A stretch of 64,000 nt of DNA from SIG622 sp045652245 (GTDB lineage Bacteria > Bacillota > Clostridia > Oscillospirales > CAG-382). Where the stretch lies: contig JAZRTY010000013.1 in the NCBI GenBank assembly GCA_045652245.1, forward strand, positions 21,560 through 85,559. Direction: 5' to 3'. Under the pieces are notes generated by a model, which saw nothing but the letters and a program-made list of their open reading frames with translations, was not told the DNA's origin and ran no database searches. How positions within the stretch are numbered: the first letter of the stretch is position 1; each line of letters begins with the position of its first letter. Both the position numbers and the translations under genes were made by a program. Of this stretch, positions 31,466 through 38,538 are shown one piece after another.

Positions 31466-32656
31466 ATGACAGATCAGGAAAAAATTGAAGCCATAGTCAA
31501 GCAGGTAATTTCCGGTATGAAGAATTCAAATGCTTCTTCCGGTGGTGCTGCTTCAGTTCCGAAAACATGTCGCGTTGCATACCTTACAGATAAGGAAAAA
31601 TTCGAGATTCGTGAATGTCCCATTCCCGAGCTCGGTGATGATGACGTGCTTGTAAAGGTTGAGGGCTGTGGTGTGTGTGGTACAGACGCACACGAATATA
31701 AGCGTGACCCCTTTGGTCTTATCCCTGTTGTTCTCGGACACGAGGGAACTGGTGAGATTGTAAAGATGGGTAAAAACGTAAAGAAGGACAGTGCAGGAAA
31801 GCCTCTTGCAATCGGTGATAAGATTGTAACCTGTATGATCTTCAACGATAACCCCGATATTACAATGTTCGACCTTAATAAGCAGAATGTTGGTGGTGGT
31901 GGAGTTTACGGACTTCTTCCGGACGACGATATTCGCCTTAACGGCTGGTTTGCAGATTACATACTTGTAAGAGGCGGTTCTACAATATTTAATGTAAGTA
32001 ACCTTGACCTTGATTCAAGAATTCTTATCGAGCCGGCAGCAGTTCTTATTCACGCAGTTGAAAGAGCAAAGACAACAGATATTTTAAGATTCAATTCAAG
32101 AGTTGCAGTTCAGGGCTGTGGTCCTATCGGACTTCTCTGCATTGCAGTTCTTCGTACAATGGGTATTGAAAATATCGTTGCAGTTGACGGAAATGAACAG
32201 AGACTTGAATTTGCAAAGGAAATGGGTGCTACTGCAACAGTAAACTTCAAGAATTACAAAGGTTCTGAAGAACTTGCCGGTGGTGTTAAGGATGCATTCG
32301 GTGGTTATCTTGCAGACTTTGCGTTCCAGTGTACAGGTTCACCTGTAGCACACGCAAATATCTACAAGTTCATCAGAAGTGGCGGCGGACTTTGTGAGCT
32401 CGGCTTCTTTATCAACGGAGGAGATGCAACAATCAATCCTCACTTTGATATCTGTTCAAAGGAAATCACAACAGTAGGCTCATGGGTTTACACACTTCGT
32501 GATTACGCAACAACCTTTGATTTCCTCAAGCGTGCAAAGGGAATCGGACTCCCGCTTGAAAAGCTTATTACTCATAAATTCAAGCTTGAAGATATTGACG
32601 AAGCATTCCAGACAAACCTTCGTCAGGACGGACTTAAGATTGCTGTTGTTTGGTAA
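31466..32656 (+). CDS. Zn-dependent medium-chain alcohol/polyol dehydrogenase with N-terminal encapsulation peptide
   Basis: The 396-residue enzyme has an N-terminal amphipathic helix (QEKIEAIVKQVISGM) joined by a Ser/Gly/Ala linker to an MDR dehydrogenase core, so it is likely cargo. Catalytic-zinc residues are in GVCGTDAHEY and LGHEGTGEIV, and the cofactor fold shows GCGPIGLLCIAV with Asp in VAVDGN, favouring NAD. The four clustered cysteines of the structural zinc site are absent, as in sorbitol-dehydrogenase-like members. It may oxidise a polyol or reduce an aldehyde. The start at 31466 is chosen because GAAAGGAAG lies 5-8 bases upstream, and an in-frame ATG at 31460 is too close to it. 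Confidence 0.85.
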   Translation: MTDQEKIEAIVKQVISGMKNSNASSGGAASVPKTCRVAYLTDKEKFEIRECPIPELGDDDVLVKVEGCGVCGTDAHEYKRDPFGLIPVVLGHEGTGEIVKMGKNVKKDSAGKPLAIGDKIVTCMIFNDNPDITMFDLNKQNVGGGGVYGLLPDDDIRLNGWFADYILVRGGSTIFNVSNLDLDSRILIEPAAVLIHAVERAKTTDILRFNSRVAVQGCGPIGLLCIAVLRTMGIENIVAVDGNEQRLEFAKEMGATATVNFKNYKGSEELAGGVKDAFGGYLADFAFQCTGSPVAHANIYKFIRSGGGLCELGFFINGGDATINPHFDICSKEITTVGSWVYTLRDYATTFDFLKRAKGIGLPLEKLITHKFKLEDIDEAFQTNLRQDGLKIAVVW

Positions 32657-32670
32657 TCCGGAGGAGCAAA

Positions 32671-32985
32671 ATGAGAGATGCAGTTGGAATGATTGAAGTA
32701 TACGGACTTGTTGCAGCATTCGCAGCTTGTGACGCAGGTTGTAAAGCAGCAAACGTAACCGTAGAAACATTCGATAAAAATAAGCCTGCAAATCCCGACG
32801 GACTTCCGGTACCGCTTCAGGTGCTTGTAAAGTTCAGGGGAACCGTTCAGGATGTCACATCAGCAGTTGATGCAGCAGAAATTGCTGCAAACGAAATTTC
32901 AGGCGTTGTAACAAAGCACATTATCTCAGGTATGGATGAGGGAGCTCAGAAGATGCTCAAGCTCAATGCCTTTGATAAAAACTAA
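32671..32985 (+). CDS. BMC-H shell protein (divergent, 104 residues)
   Basis: This single-domain shell hexamer protein begins AVGMIEVYGLVAAFAACDAGCKAANVTVETFDKN and has an insert (KPANPDGLPVPLQ) near the pore loop that canonical PduA-type proteins lack. The rest (VLVKFRGTVQDVTSAVDAAEIAAN) is the usual BMC fold. The longer loop should change the pore and may give a special transport role. The ATG at 32671 follows GGAGGAG and lies 14 bases after the dehydrogenase stop. Confidence 0.88.
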   Translation: MRDAVGMIEVYGLVAAFAACDAGCKAANVTVETFDKNKPANPDGLPVPLQVLVKFRGTVQDVTSAVDAAEIAANEISGVVTKHIISGMDEGAQKMLKLNAFDKN

Positions 32986-33024
32986 AATTTATAAACTATA
33001 TTTTATTTATGGAGGATTACAAAA

Positions 33025-33300
33025 ATGTCACAGGAAGCACTTGGAATGATTGAAACAAGAGGTCTTACAGCAGCAATTGAAGCAGCAGATGCAATGGTAA
33101 AGGCAGCAGAGGTTACTCTTATAGGAACAGAAAAAATCGGTTCAGGTCTCGTATCTGTAATGGTAAGAGGCGATGTTGGAGCTGTTAAGGCAGCAGTAGA
33201 AGCAGGCGCAGTTACAGCAACAAGACTTGGTGAGGTTATCGCAACACACGTAATTCCGAGACCTCATAACGATGTAGAAAAGATTCTTCCCAAGCTTTAA
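33025..33300 (+). CDS. BMC-H shell protein, PduA/PduJ-like
   Basis: A canonical 91-residue hexameric shell protein: EALGMIETRGLTAAIEAADAMVKAAEVTLIG, pore loop KIGSGLVSVMVRGDVGAVKAAVEAG, and the C-terminal IATHVIPRPHNDVEKILP. This is the main facet-forming type. It is a close paralogue of the gene at 33684, differing mainly by that gene's N-terminal extension. TATGGAGGATT is a strong ribosome site, as expected for an abundant shell protein. Confidence 0.95.
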   Translation: MSQEALGMIETRGLTAAIEAADAMVKAAEVTLIGTEKIGSGLVSVMVRGDVGAVKAAVEAGAVTATRLGEVIATHVIPRPHNDVEKILPKL

Positions 33301-33355
33301 TTTTAGGAAATACTTAATTCGTAAGGCACACGCTTTGCGTTAGATTGGAGCAAAT

Positions 33356-33640
33356 ATGAAATCACTCGGCTTTATCGAGGTGTCCGGCGTTGTAGCTGCG
33401 ACATGTGCTCTTGATGTTATGTGCAAGAGTGCTGACATTGAATTTGTTACCTGGGAGAGAAAGCTTGGAGGCAGGATGGTCACTATAATAGTGACAGGAA
33501 GCGTTTCTGATGTAACAGAGGCAATTGAATGTGCAAAGAAGACAGCACCATTCGATATTACAGCCTCAAATGTTATAGCAAACCCTCACGAGGAAACAAT
33601 AAGAATGGTCGAGCTTTCTGCGTCGAGACTAAAAAAATAA
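33356..33640 (+). CDS. BMC-H shell protein with altered pore (94 residues)
   Basis: The protein has the BMC fold (SLGFIEVSGVVAATCALDVMCKSADIEFVTWE) but its pore loop reads RKLGGRMVTII instead of the usual GSG. This introduces an arginine and should give a different pore charge. It has three cysteines in the first helix region. Together with its neighbours it gives the shell at least three chemically different pores. TTGGAGC precedes the ATG. Confidence 0.9.
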   Translation: MKSLGFIEVSGVVAATCALDVMCKSADIEFVTWERKLGGRMVTIIVTGSVSDVTEAIECAKKTAPFDITASNVIANPHEETIRMVELSASRLKK

Positions 33641-33683
33641 GCAAAATGCAAATCCTTTTAAAAACTAAAGGAGAATGAAAGTT

Positions 33684-34073
33684 ATGGCAACTACTAAAAA
33701 AGTGTCAAAAACCACAGCACCCGAAACCGAAGTAAAGGTTGAAGAAGCAGTGGAAAATAATATTAAAACAAATATTGTAAAGGAGAAAGTAAAAATGGTA
33801 CAGCAAGCACTTGGTATGATTGAAACACGTGGTCTTGTTGCTGCAATCGAAGCAGCAGATGCAATGCTCAAGGCAGCAAACGTAGAACTCGTAGGAACTG
33901 AAAAGATCGGTTCAGGACTCGTATCTGTAATGGTAAGAGGAGACGTTGGAGCTGTTAAGGCGGCTGTTGAAACAGGCGCAACAGCAGCAGGTGCTCTTGG
34001 AGAACTTATCGCAACACACGTAATTCCAAGACCTCATGGCGACGTTGAAAAGATTCTTCCTGTTTTAAAGTAA
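33684..34073 (+). CDS. BMC-H shell protein with N-terminal extension and internal start
   Basis: From residue ~38 on this is a PduA/PduJ-like shell protein (QQALGMIETRGLVAAIEAADAMLKAANVELVG, pore KIGSGLVSVMVRG) nearly identical to the gene at 33025. Before it lies a 37-residue polar, low-complexity extension (ATTKKVSKTTAPETEVKVEEAV...). A perfect AAAGGAG at 33779-33785 stands nine bases before an internal ATG at 33795, so a short canonical 92-residue form is probably made too, as with PduB/PduB'. The long form starts at 33684 with AAAGGAG ten bases upstream. An ATG at 33675 is too close to that site. Confidence 0.88.
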   Translation: MATTKKVSKTTAPETEVKVEEAVENNIKTNIVKEKVKMVQQALGMIETRGLVAAIEAADAMLKAANVELVGTEKIGSGLVSVMVRGDVGAVKAAVETGATAAGALGELIATHVIPRPHGDVEKILPVLK

Positions 34074-34108
34074 TATCTTAATTACAGAGTAAGAAAAAGC
34101 TGCATTTA

Positions 34109-34140
34109 TCGCTTCGGGGGGATTTTTCTCCCCGAAGCGA
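34109..34140 (+). promoter_or_regulatory. Strong RNA hairpin between shell genes and eutN
   Basis: An 11-bp perfect stem, TCGCTTCGGGG and CCCCGAAGCGA, with a 10-base loop lacks a T run directly after it, so it is not a standard terminator. It may protect the upstream shell mRNA from decay. Confidence 0.7.
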
Positions 34141-34148
34141 GGTTGCGA

Positions 34149-34190
34149 CTTTTGTGAAGGATGCTGAGTCTTCAGCTTTTTTCACAAGTG
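34149..34190 (+). terminator. Possible weak terminator/attenuator before eutN
   Basis: GCTGA-gtct-TCAGC is followed by TTTTTT, while flanking TTGTGAA and TTCACAA can form an outer stem. The two pairings together give one long hairpin. It could lower expression of eutN and later genes relative to the shell hexamers. Confidence 0.45.
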
Positions 34191-34235
34191 CCGTAATTAT
34201 TTTTAGGGTTGTCCCCGAATGAAAGGAATGATTAT

Positions 34236-34490
34236 ATGATAATCGGTAAGGTTATTGGAAGTGTAGTTTCAACAAGAAAGAATGAAAAACTTGTGGGTCA
34301 GAAGCTTCTCATAGTAGAGCCACTTGACGGAATGACGCAAAATGGAAATTTTATTGCAATAGATAATGTTGGCGCAGGCTTTGGGGAAAAGGTGCTCGTA
34401 GCTACAGGATCTGCTGCAAGAATTGGTTGTGGTCTTGAAAATGCTCCGGTTGATGCTGCGATTGTAGGAATTATCGACGAACAGCAATAA
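34236..34490 (+). CDS. BMC vertex protein, EutN/CcmL family (pentamer)
   Basis: The 84-residue protein (MIIGKVIGSVVSTRKNEKLVGQKLLIVEPL ... GAGFGEKVLVATGSAARIG ... DAAIVGIID) is a typical EutN/CcmL protein, which forms pentamers that close the twelve corners of the shell. It is needed in small amounts, which fits the hairpins upstream. The ATG at 34236 has AAAGGA about nine bases upstream. An in-frame ATG further upstream at 34218 or a codon at 34209 has no ribosome site. Confidence 0.93.
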   Translation: MIIGKVIGSVVSTRKNEKLVGQKLLIVEPLDGMTQNGNFIAIDNVGAGFGEKVLVATGSAARIGCGLENAPVDAAIVGIIDEQQ

Positions 34491-34553
34491 TCATCATCTG
34501 TGTAATTTTACAAACTTTTTGTGCCATAACAGATGGCGACGAATGGAGATTAT

Positions 34554-35882
34554 ATGGAACTTAATAAACTATCTGAAATAATGAAAAAAGCCGGGGTTGT
34601 AGGTGCCGGTGGTGCCGGCTTCCCCTCATATGCAAAACTTAATATGGCTGCAGATACAATTATACTTAATTGTGCGGAATGTGAACCACTACTCAAGCTT
34701 CACAGACAGGTTATGAAGATATATGCAAGTGAGATAATGGAAACCCTCGAGGAAATCGCTGATACCCTTGAGGCTTCAAATGTAATCATCGCAATAAAAC
34801 CTCACTATGAGGAAGCTGTTAGCGCAATTCGTGAAAATCTTAACAAATTCAAGAAAATCAAAATCGGATTTTTACCTGAAATTTATCCTGCAGGTGACGA
34901 AATAGTTACTATATACGAAACAACAGGCCGAGTTGTAAATCCAGGTTCACTCCCGATTACAGTCGGTTGTATCGTTTATAATGTTGAAACTATTTACAAT
35001 GTTTACAGAGCCTGGAAAGAGGATGCTCCTGTTACACATAAGTACATAACAATCGCAGGTGAGGTTAAAGCTCCCTGTACACTGAAAGCGCCTCTTGGTA
35101 TTACCTTCGGAGAGCTTATTGCTATGGCAGGTGGTGAGACTTGTAAGGATACGGTAATTATTTCAGGCGGTCCTATGACGGGTGTTATCGGAAGTAAAAG
35201 TGATGTTGTTACAAAAACATCAAATGCTATTCTTGTAATGCCAAGAGAAGCTTTAATCGTACAGAAGAGACTTACTCCTCTTTCTATAAACGTAAAACGT
35301 GCTATGGCTGCTTGTTGTCAGTGCAGAATGTGTACCGACCTTTGCTCAAGAAATCTTCTCGGACACCCGATTGAGCCTCATAAGATTATGCAGGCTGCAG
35401 CAAGTGGCGTTGCAAGTAACAGTAAAGCCTTTTTGGGTACATTCTCCTGCTCGTCCTGTGGACTTTGTGAGCTTTATGCCTGTGGACAGAACTTAAGTCC
35501 CAGAAGCATTATTGCTGATATTAAGGATGGACTTCGTGCAGGTGGTGTAACACCTCCAAAAGGACTTGTTGCAGGTAATGTGCCTGAAACAAGAGAATAC
35601 AGAAAGGTTCCGATGTCAAGACTTATTTCAAGACTCGGACTTAAAAAATATGACCTTGATGCACCTGTTGTTGATGTCGATATTACCTCAAAGAGTGTTA
35701 GAATAATGCTCTCACAGCATATCGGTGCTCCGGCTACAGCCCTTGTTAAGGTTGGAGATACGGTAAAATGTGGCGATATGCTCGGAAATGTCGCAGATGA
35801 TAAGCTTGGTACAGCAGTTCATTCTCCGATGAATGGTAAAGTAGTCGAAGTTTGTGACAAATTTGTTGTAGTCGAAGCTTGA
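34554..35882 (+). CDS. pduS: PduS-like RnfC-type flavo-iron-sulfur protein
   Basis: The 442-residue protein begins KAGVVGAGGAGFPSYAKL, the glycine-rich NADH/FMN site of RnfC/NuoF-like proteins. It has an SLBB-like region (ITIAGEVKAPCTLKAPLG) and two [4Fe-4S] motifs in CCQCRMCTDLCSRN and FSCSSCGLCELYACGQ. The C-terminus is a barrel-sandwich domain (VGDTVKCGDMLGNVADDKLGTAVHSPMNGKV). PduS can move electrons between cofactors inside and outside a microcompartment. Here it is paired with the PduT-like shell protein that follows 18 bases later and carries a cysteine at its pore. The start at 34554 follows TGGAGA. Confidence 0.9.
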   Translation: MELNKLSEIMKKAGVVGAGGAGFPSYAKLNMAADTIILNCAECEPLLKLHRQVMKIYASEIMETLEEIADTLEASNVIIAIKPHYEEAVSAIRENLNKFKKIKIGFLPEIYPAGDEIVTIYETTGRVVNPGSLPITVGCIVYNVETIYNVYRAWKEDAPVTHKYITIAGEVKAPCTLKAPLGITFGELIAMAGGETCKDTVIISGGPMTGVIGSKSDVVTKTSNAILVMPREALIVQKRLTPLSINVKRAMAACCQCRMCTDLCSRNLLGHPIEPHKIMQAAASGVASNSKAFLGTFSCSSCGLCELYACGQNLSPRSIIADIKDGLRAGGVTPPKGLVAGNVPETREYRKVPMSRLISRLGLKKYDLDAPVVDVDITSKSVRIMLSQHIGAPATALVKVGDTVKCGDMLGNVADDKLGTAVHSPMNGKVVEVCDKFVVVEA

Positions 35883-35900
35883 GGAAAGGATGGGTGAAAA

Positions 35901-36452
35901 ATGTTAAATAAAGCACTTGGTATGGTCGAATATCAGACTGTTTCAGCAGGTATTACTGCTGCTGACCTTATGGTAAAGACAGCAAGCATCGAAATTCTGC
36001 AGTCATCTGTTGTTTGTCCCGGTAAATATATTACAATTTTTAGTGGTGAGCTTTCTGCAGTGTCAGCTGCGCTTGAAGCTGCAAAGACCCAGCTTGGTGA
36101 TAAGCTTTCCGATTCATTTGTGCTTGGAAATCCCCATGAGGATATTTTCCCTGCAATTTATGGTGGTGCGCATATTGAAAATGCAAGAGCCCTGGGCGTT
36201 CTTGAAACCTTCTCTGCACCTGCAATAATTGTTGCTGCAGATGCAGCAGCAAAAACAAGTGATGTTTCACTTATCGAGCTTCGTATAGCACGCGGTATGT
36301 GTGGTAAATCATATATGCTGCTTACAGGTGAGGTTGCAGCTGTTTCTGCTGCTATTGAAAACGCAAAAGAAAAAGTCGGCAAAGACGGACTTCTTCTTGA
36401 TACTTCAGTTATTCCGAGTCCCGATAAGAGTCTCTGGACTTCTATTTTATAA
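35901..36452 (+). CDS. pduT: BMC-T tandem-domain shell protein, PduT-like with pore cysteine
   Basis: The 183-residue protein has two BMC domains in tandem (KALGMVEYQTVSAGITAADLMVK at the start and ARALGVLETFSAPAIIVAADAAAK at ~95). Cys39 in SSVVCPGKYITIF matches the PduT cysteine that binds a [4Fe-4S] cluster at the trimer pore. A second cysteine sits in the equivalent loop of domain two (RGMCGKSYML). This arrangement is thought to pass electrons across the shell and fits the neighbouring pduS. The stop is two bases before the start of the regulator gene. Confidence 0.92.
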   Translation: MLNKALGMVEYQTVSAGITAADLMVKTASIEILQSSVVCPGKYITIFSGELSAVSAALEAAKTQLGDKLSDSFVLGNPHEDIFPAIYGGAHIENARALGVLETFSAPAIIVAADAAAKTSDVSLIELRIARGMCGKSYMLLTGEVAAVSAAIENAKEKVGKDGLLLDTSVIPSPDKSLWTSIL

Positions 36453-36454
36453 TT

Positions 36455-37213
36455 ATGTTACCGATTGAAAGAAGAAATGAGATTCTTCAAAAGCTTATGG
36501 TTGACGGCAAGGTAATTGTATCACAGCTTGCTGAAAAGTATGAGGTTACCGAAGAAACCATACGTCGTGACCTTGAAAAGCTTGAAGATGACGGATATGC
36601 TAAAAAAACTTACGGTGGTGCCGTTCGTAACGATAATATGACAAGTGAGCTTCCGTATACTGTAAGAAAGCAGACTAATGTCGGGGGAAAGAAATATATC
36701 GCCGAGATTATTGCATCTCTTATTGAGGACGGAGACAGCTTGCTTCTCGATTCGAGTACTACAGCCCTTTTTACTGTTAAAAGTATTTTCTCGAAGCATA
36801 ATCTTACTATTATTACAAATTCGGTTGAAATTCTCCTTGACCTGCCGGTTGGCAATGACTGGAATATAATTTCAACAGGTGGACAGTACCGCAGTGAAGC
36901 TATGGCATTCCACGGCAATTCTGCTGCTGATGTTGTAAGAAAATATCATGTTGATTATGCTATTTTGTCCTGTAAGGGACTTGATATCGAAAAAGGTATT
37001 ACCGATTCAAGAGAGATTTTTTCTCAATTTAAAAATTGCTTCTTTGAATCAGCTAAAAAGGTAATTCTTGCAGTAGACAATACAAAGTTTGATAAGATTT
37101 CCTTTGTATGTCTTGGTGATATCAATAAAGTAGATGTTGTAGTTACTGATATTGAACCATCTGAAAAATGGAAAAACTACTTTGAAGAAGAAGGAATAGA
37201 ACTGTTCTATTGA
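36455..37213 (+). CDS. DeoR/GlpR-family transcriptional regulator
   Basis: The 252-residue regulator has the DeoR helix-turn-helix at the N-terminus (RRNEILQKLMVDGKVIVSQLAEKYEVTEETIRRDLEKLEDDG) and the DeoR sensor domain with DSSTTALFTVKSI, typical of phosphosugar-sensing members. It starts two bases after the BMC-T gene and is part of the operon, so it probably controls the locus by feedback. The two A/C repeat arrays in front of the dehydratase and aldolase promoters are the likely targets. The inducer would be a sugar phosphate if the family rule holds, which agrees with the aldolase. Confidence 0.9.
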   Translation: MLPIERRNEILQKLMVDGKVIVSQLAEKYEVTEETIRRDLEKLEDDGYAKKTYGGAVRNDNMTSELPYTVRKQTNVGGKKYIAEIIASLIEDGDSLLLDSSTTALFTVKSIFSKHNLTIITNSVEILLDLPVGNDWNIISTGGQYRSEAMAFHGNSAADVVRKYHVDYAILSCKGLDIEKGITDSREIFSQFKNCFFESAKKVILAVDNTKFDKISFVCLGDINKVDVVVTDIEPSEKWKNYFEEEGIELFY

Positions 37214-37237
37214 TACTTCTTTTGTGAAAGGCGTCAG

Positions 37238-38383
37238 ATGAATACTTTTGGAATTAAAACCAAAGTTTGTTTTGGTGATAATGCTCTTTCTGCACTTTCC
37301 GAAATAAAGGCTAAAAATGCTGTAATTCTTACAGATGCCTTTATGAGAGATTCGGGAAATGCAGATATGCTTGCTTTGCTTTGTGAAAATTGTGACAATG
37401 TTTCGATTTTTGCAGAAATAATACCTGATCCTCCGGTCGAGCTTATCGTCAGGGGGCTTGAGTTTTTGCTCTCAAAGAACGCCGATGTGGTTATTGCTCT
37501 TGGTGGTGGTTCTTCAATTGATGCTGCAAAGGCTACAATACTTATGTATGCAAAAAAGACAGGTACACGTATTCCTCTTGTCGCAGTTCCAACTACAAGT
37601 GGAACAGGTAGTGAGGTTACAAAATTTGCAGTGATTACCGATAGGGAAGCAGGAGTCAAGTACCCACTTGCGTCGGATATGATGCTTCCGGATGTTGCTA
37701 TTTTATCAAGTGACCTAGTAAAAAGTGTACCTGCGGGAATTACTGCAGATACAGGCTTTGACGTTATTACTCATGCCATTGAAGCGTATATATCAACTCA
37801 GGCAAGTGATTTTACCGATGCTTTTGCCCAGATGTCGCTTGAACTTTGTTGTCAATATCTCCGTCTTGCTTGCGAGGATGGAAATGATACAGTTGCAAGA
37901 GAGAAGATGCACAACGCCTCGTGTCTTGCCGGAATGGCTTTTAATGACGCAGGTCTCGGTGTAAATCACGGTATTGCCCACGCACTTGGTGCAACCTTTC
38001 ATATTCCACACGGAAGAGCAAATGCTATGCTTCTTTACCATACAATGAAATATAATGCTTCTCTTGACAGCGCAGAAGCGTATGGAGACATAACTCCTAC
38101 CTGTGCAAAACTGTCAAAAATTGCAAAGCTTGTAGGTTTACCGTGTGTTTCTGTAAAATCCGGAGCTGCGAATCTTATAAATGAAGTTCGTCGTTTGACG
38201 ATTGCTCTTGGTATTCCGCAAACTCTTGCTGATGTCGGAATTGCAAAAGAGGATTATATGCAATACAGAGAGCATATTATAAAAAGCGCTGTTAATGATG
38301 CTTGTTCTTTAACAAATCCACGTGAGGTTAACGAAGCAGCTGTTGCTAAAATACTTTCCGGAATCGAGATTTTCACAAAATAA
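37238..38383 (+). CDS. Iron-containing alcohol dehydrogenase, PduQ/FucO-like
   Basis: The 381-residue enzyme belongs to the group III alcohol dehydrogenases. It has the NAD-binding GGGSSIDAAKATIL and the iron-binding residues in DTGFDVITHAIEAYIS, GVNHGIAHALGATFHIPHG. PduQ relatives reduce propionaldehyde to propanol inside microcompartments and FucO reduces lactaldehyde to 1,2-propanediol. Either would regenerate NAD for the Zn-dehydrogenase. No targeting peptide is visible, as for PduQ, which associates with the shell by other means. It closes the operon and is followed by a terminator. Confidence 0.88.
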   Translation: MNTFGIKTKVCFGDNALSALSEIKAKNAVILTDAFMRDSGNADMLALLCENCDNVSIFAEIIPDPPVELIVRGLEFLLSKNADVVIALGGGSSIDAAKATILMYAKKTGTRIPLVAVPTTSGTGSEVTKFAVITDREAGVKYPLASDMMLPDVAILSSDLVKSVPAGITADTGFDVITHAIEAYISTQASDFTDAFAQMSLELCCQYLRLACEDGNDTVAREKMHNASCLAGMAFNDAGLGVNHGIAHALGATFHIPHGRANAMLLYHTMKYNASLDSAEAYGDITPTCAKLSKIAKLVGLPCVSVKSGAANLINEVRRLTIALGIPQTLADVGIAKEDYMQYREHIIKSAVNDACSLTNPREVNEAAVAKILSGIEIFTK

Positions 38384-38397
38384 AATATAAATTCAAA

Positions 38398-38430
38398 CAC
38401 TGCAGGGTTTTCAACTTTGCAGTGCTTTTT
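38398..38430 (+). terminator. Terminator at end of BMC operon
   Basis: CACTGCA (38398-38404) and TGCAGTG (38418-38424) pair around a 13-base loop, followed by CTTTTTG and then TTTTTTT. Confidence 0.78.
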
Positions 38431-38467
38431 GTTTTTTTATTATGTTAAATATCGAAACAATTTGAAC

Positions 38468-38496
38468 TTGATTTTTACAAATTATTATGGTAAAAT
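38468..38496 (+). promoter_or_regulatory. Sigma-A promoter of MATE-pfkB unit
   Basis: TTGATT (38468-38473) and TAAAAT (38491-38496) have a 17-base spacer, 43 bases before the start codon. Confidence 0.7.
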
Positions 38497-38538
38497 ATAC
38501 CTGAAAAAATATTTGTAGTGTAAATGTAAGGTGTAAAA

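Noticed and set aside
25730..38383. Classical B12-dependent Pdu or Eut operon
   Set aside because: No PduCDE, EutBC, reactivases or cobalamin genes. The dehydratase is a glycyl radical enzyme.
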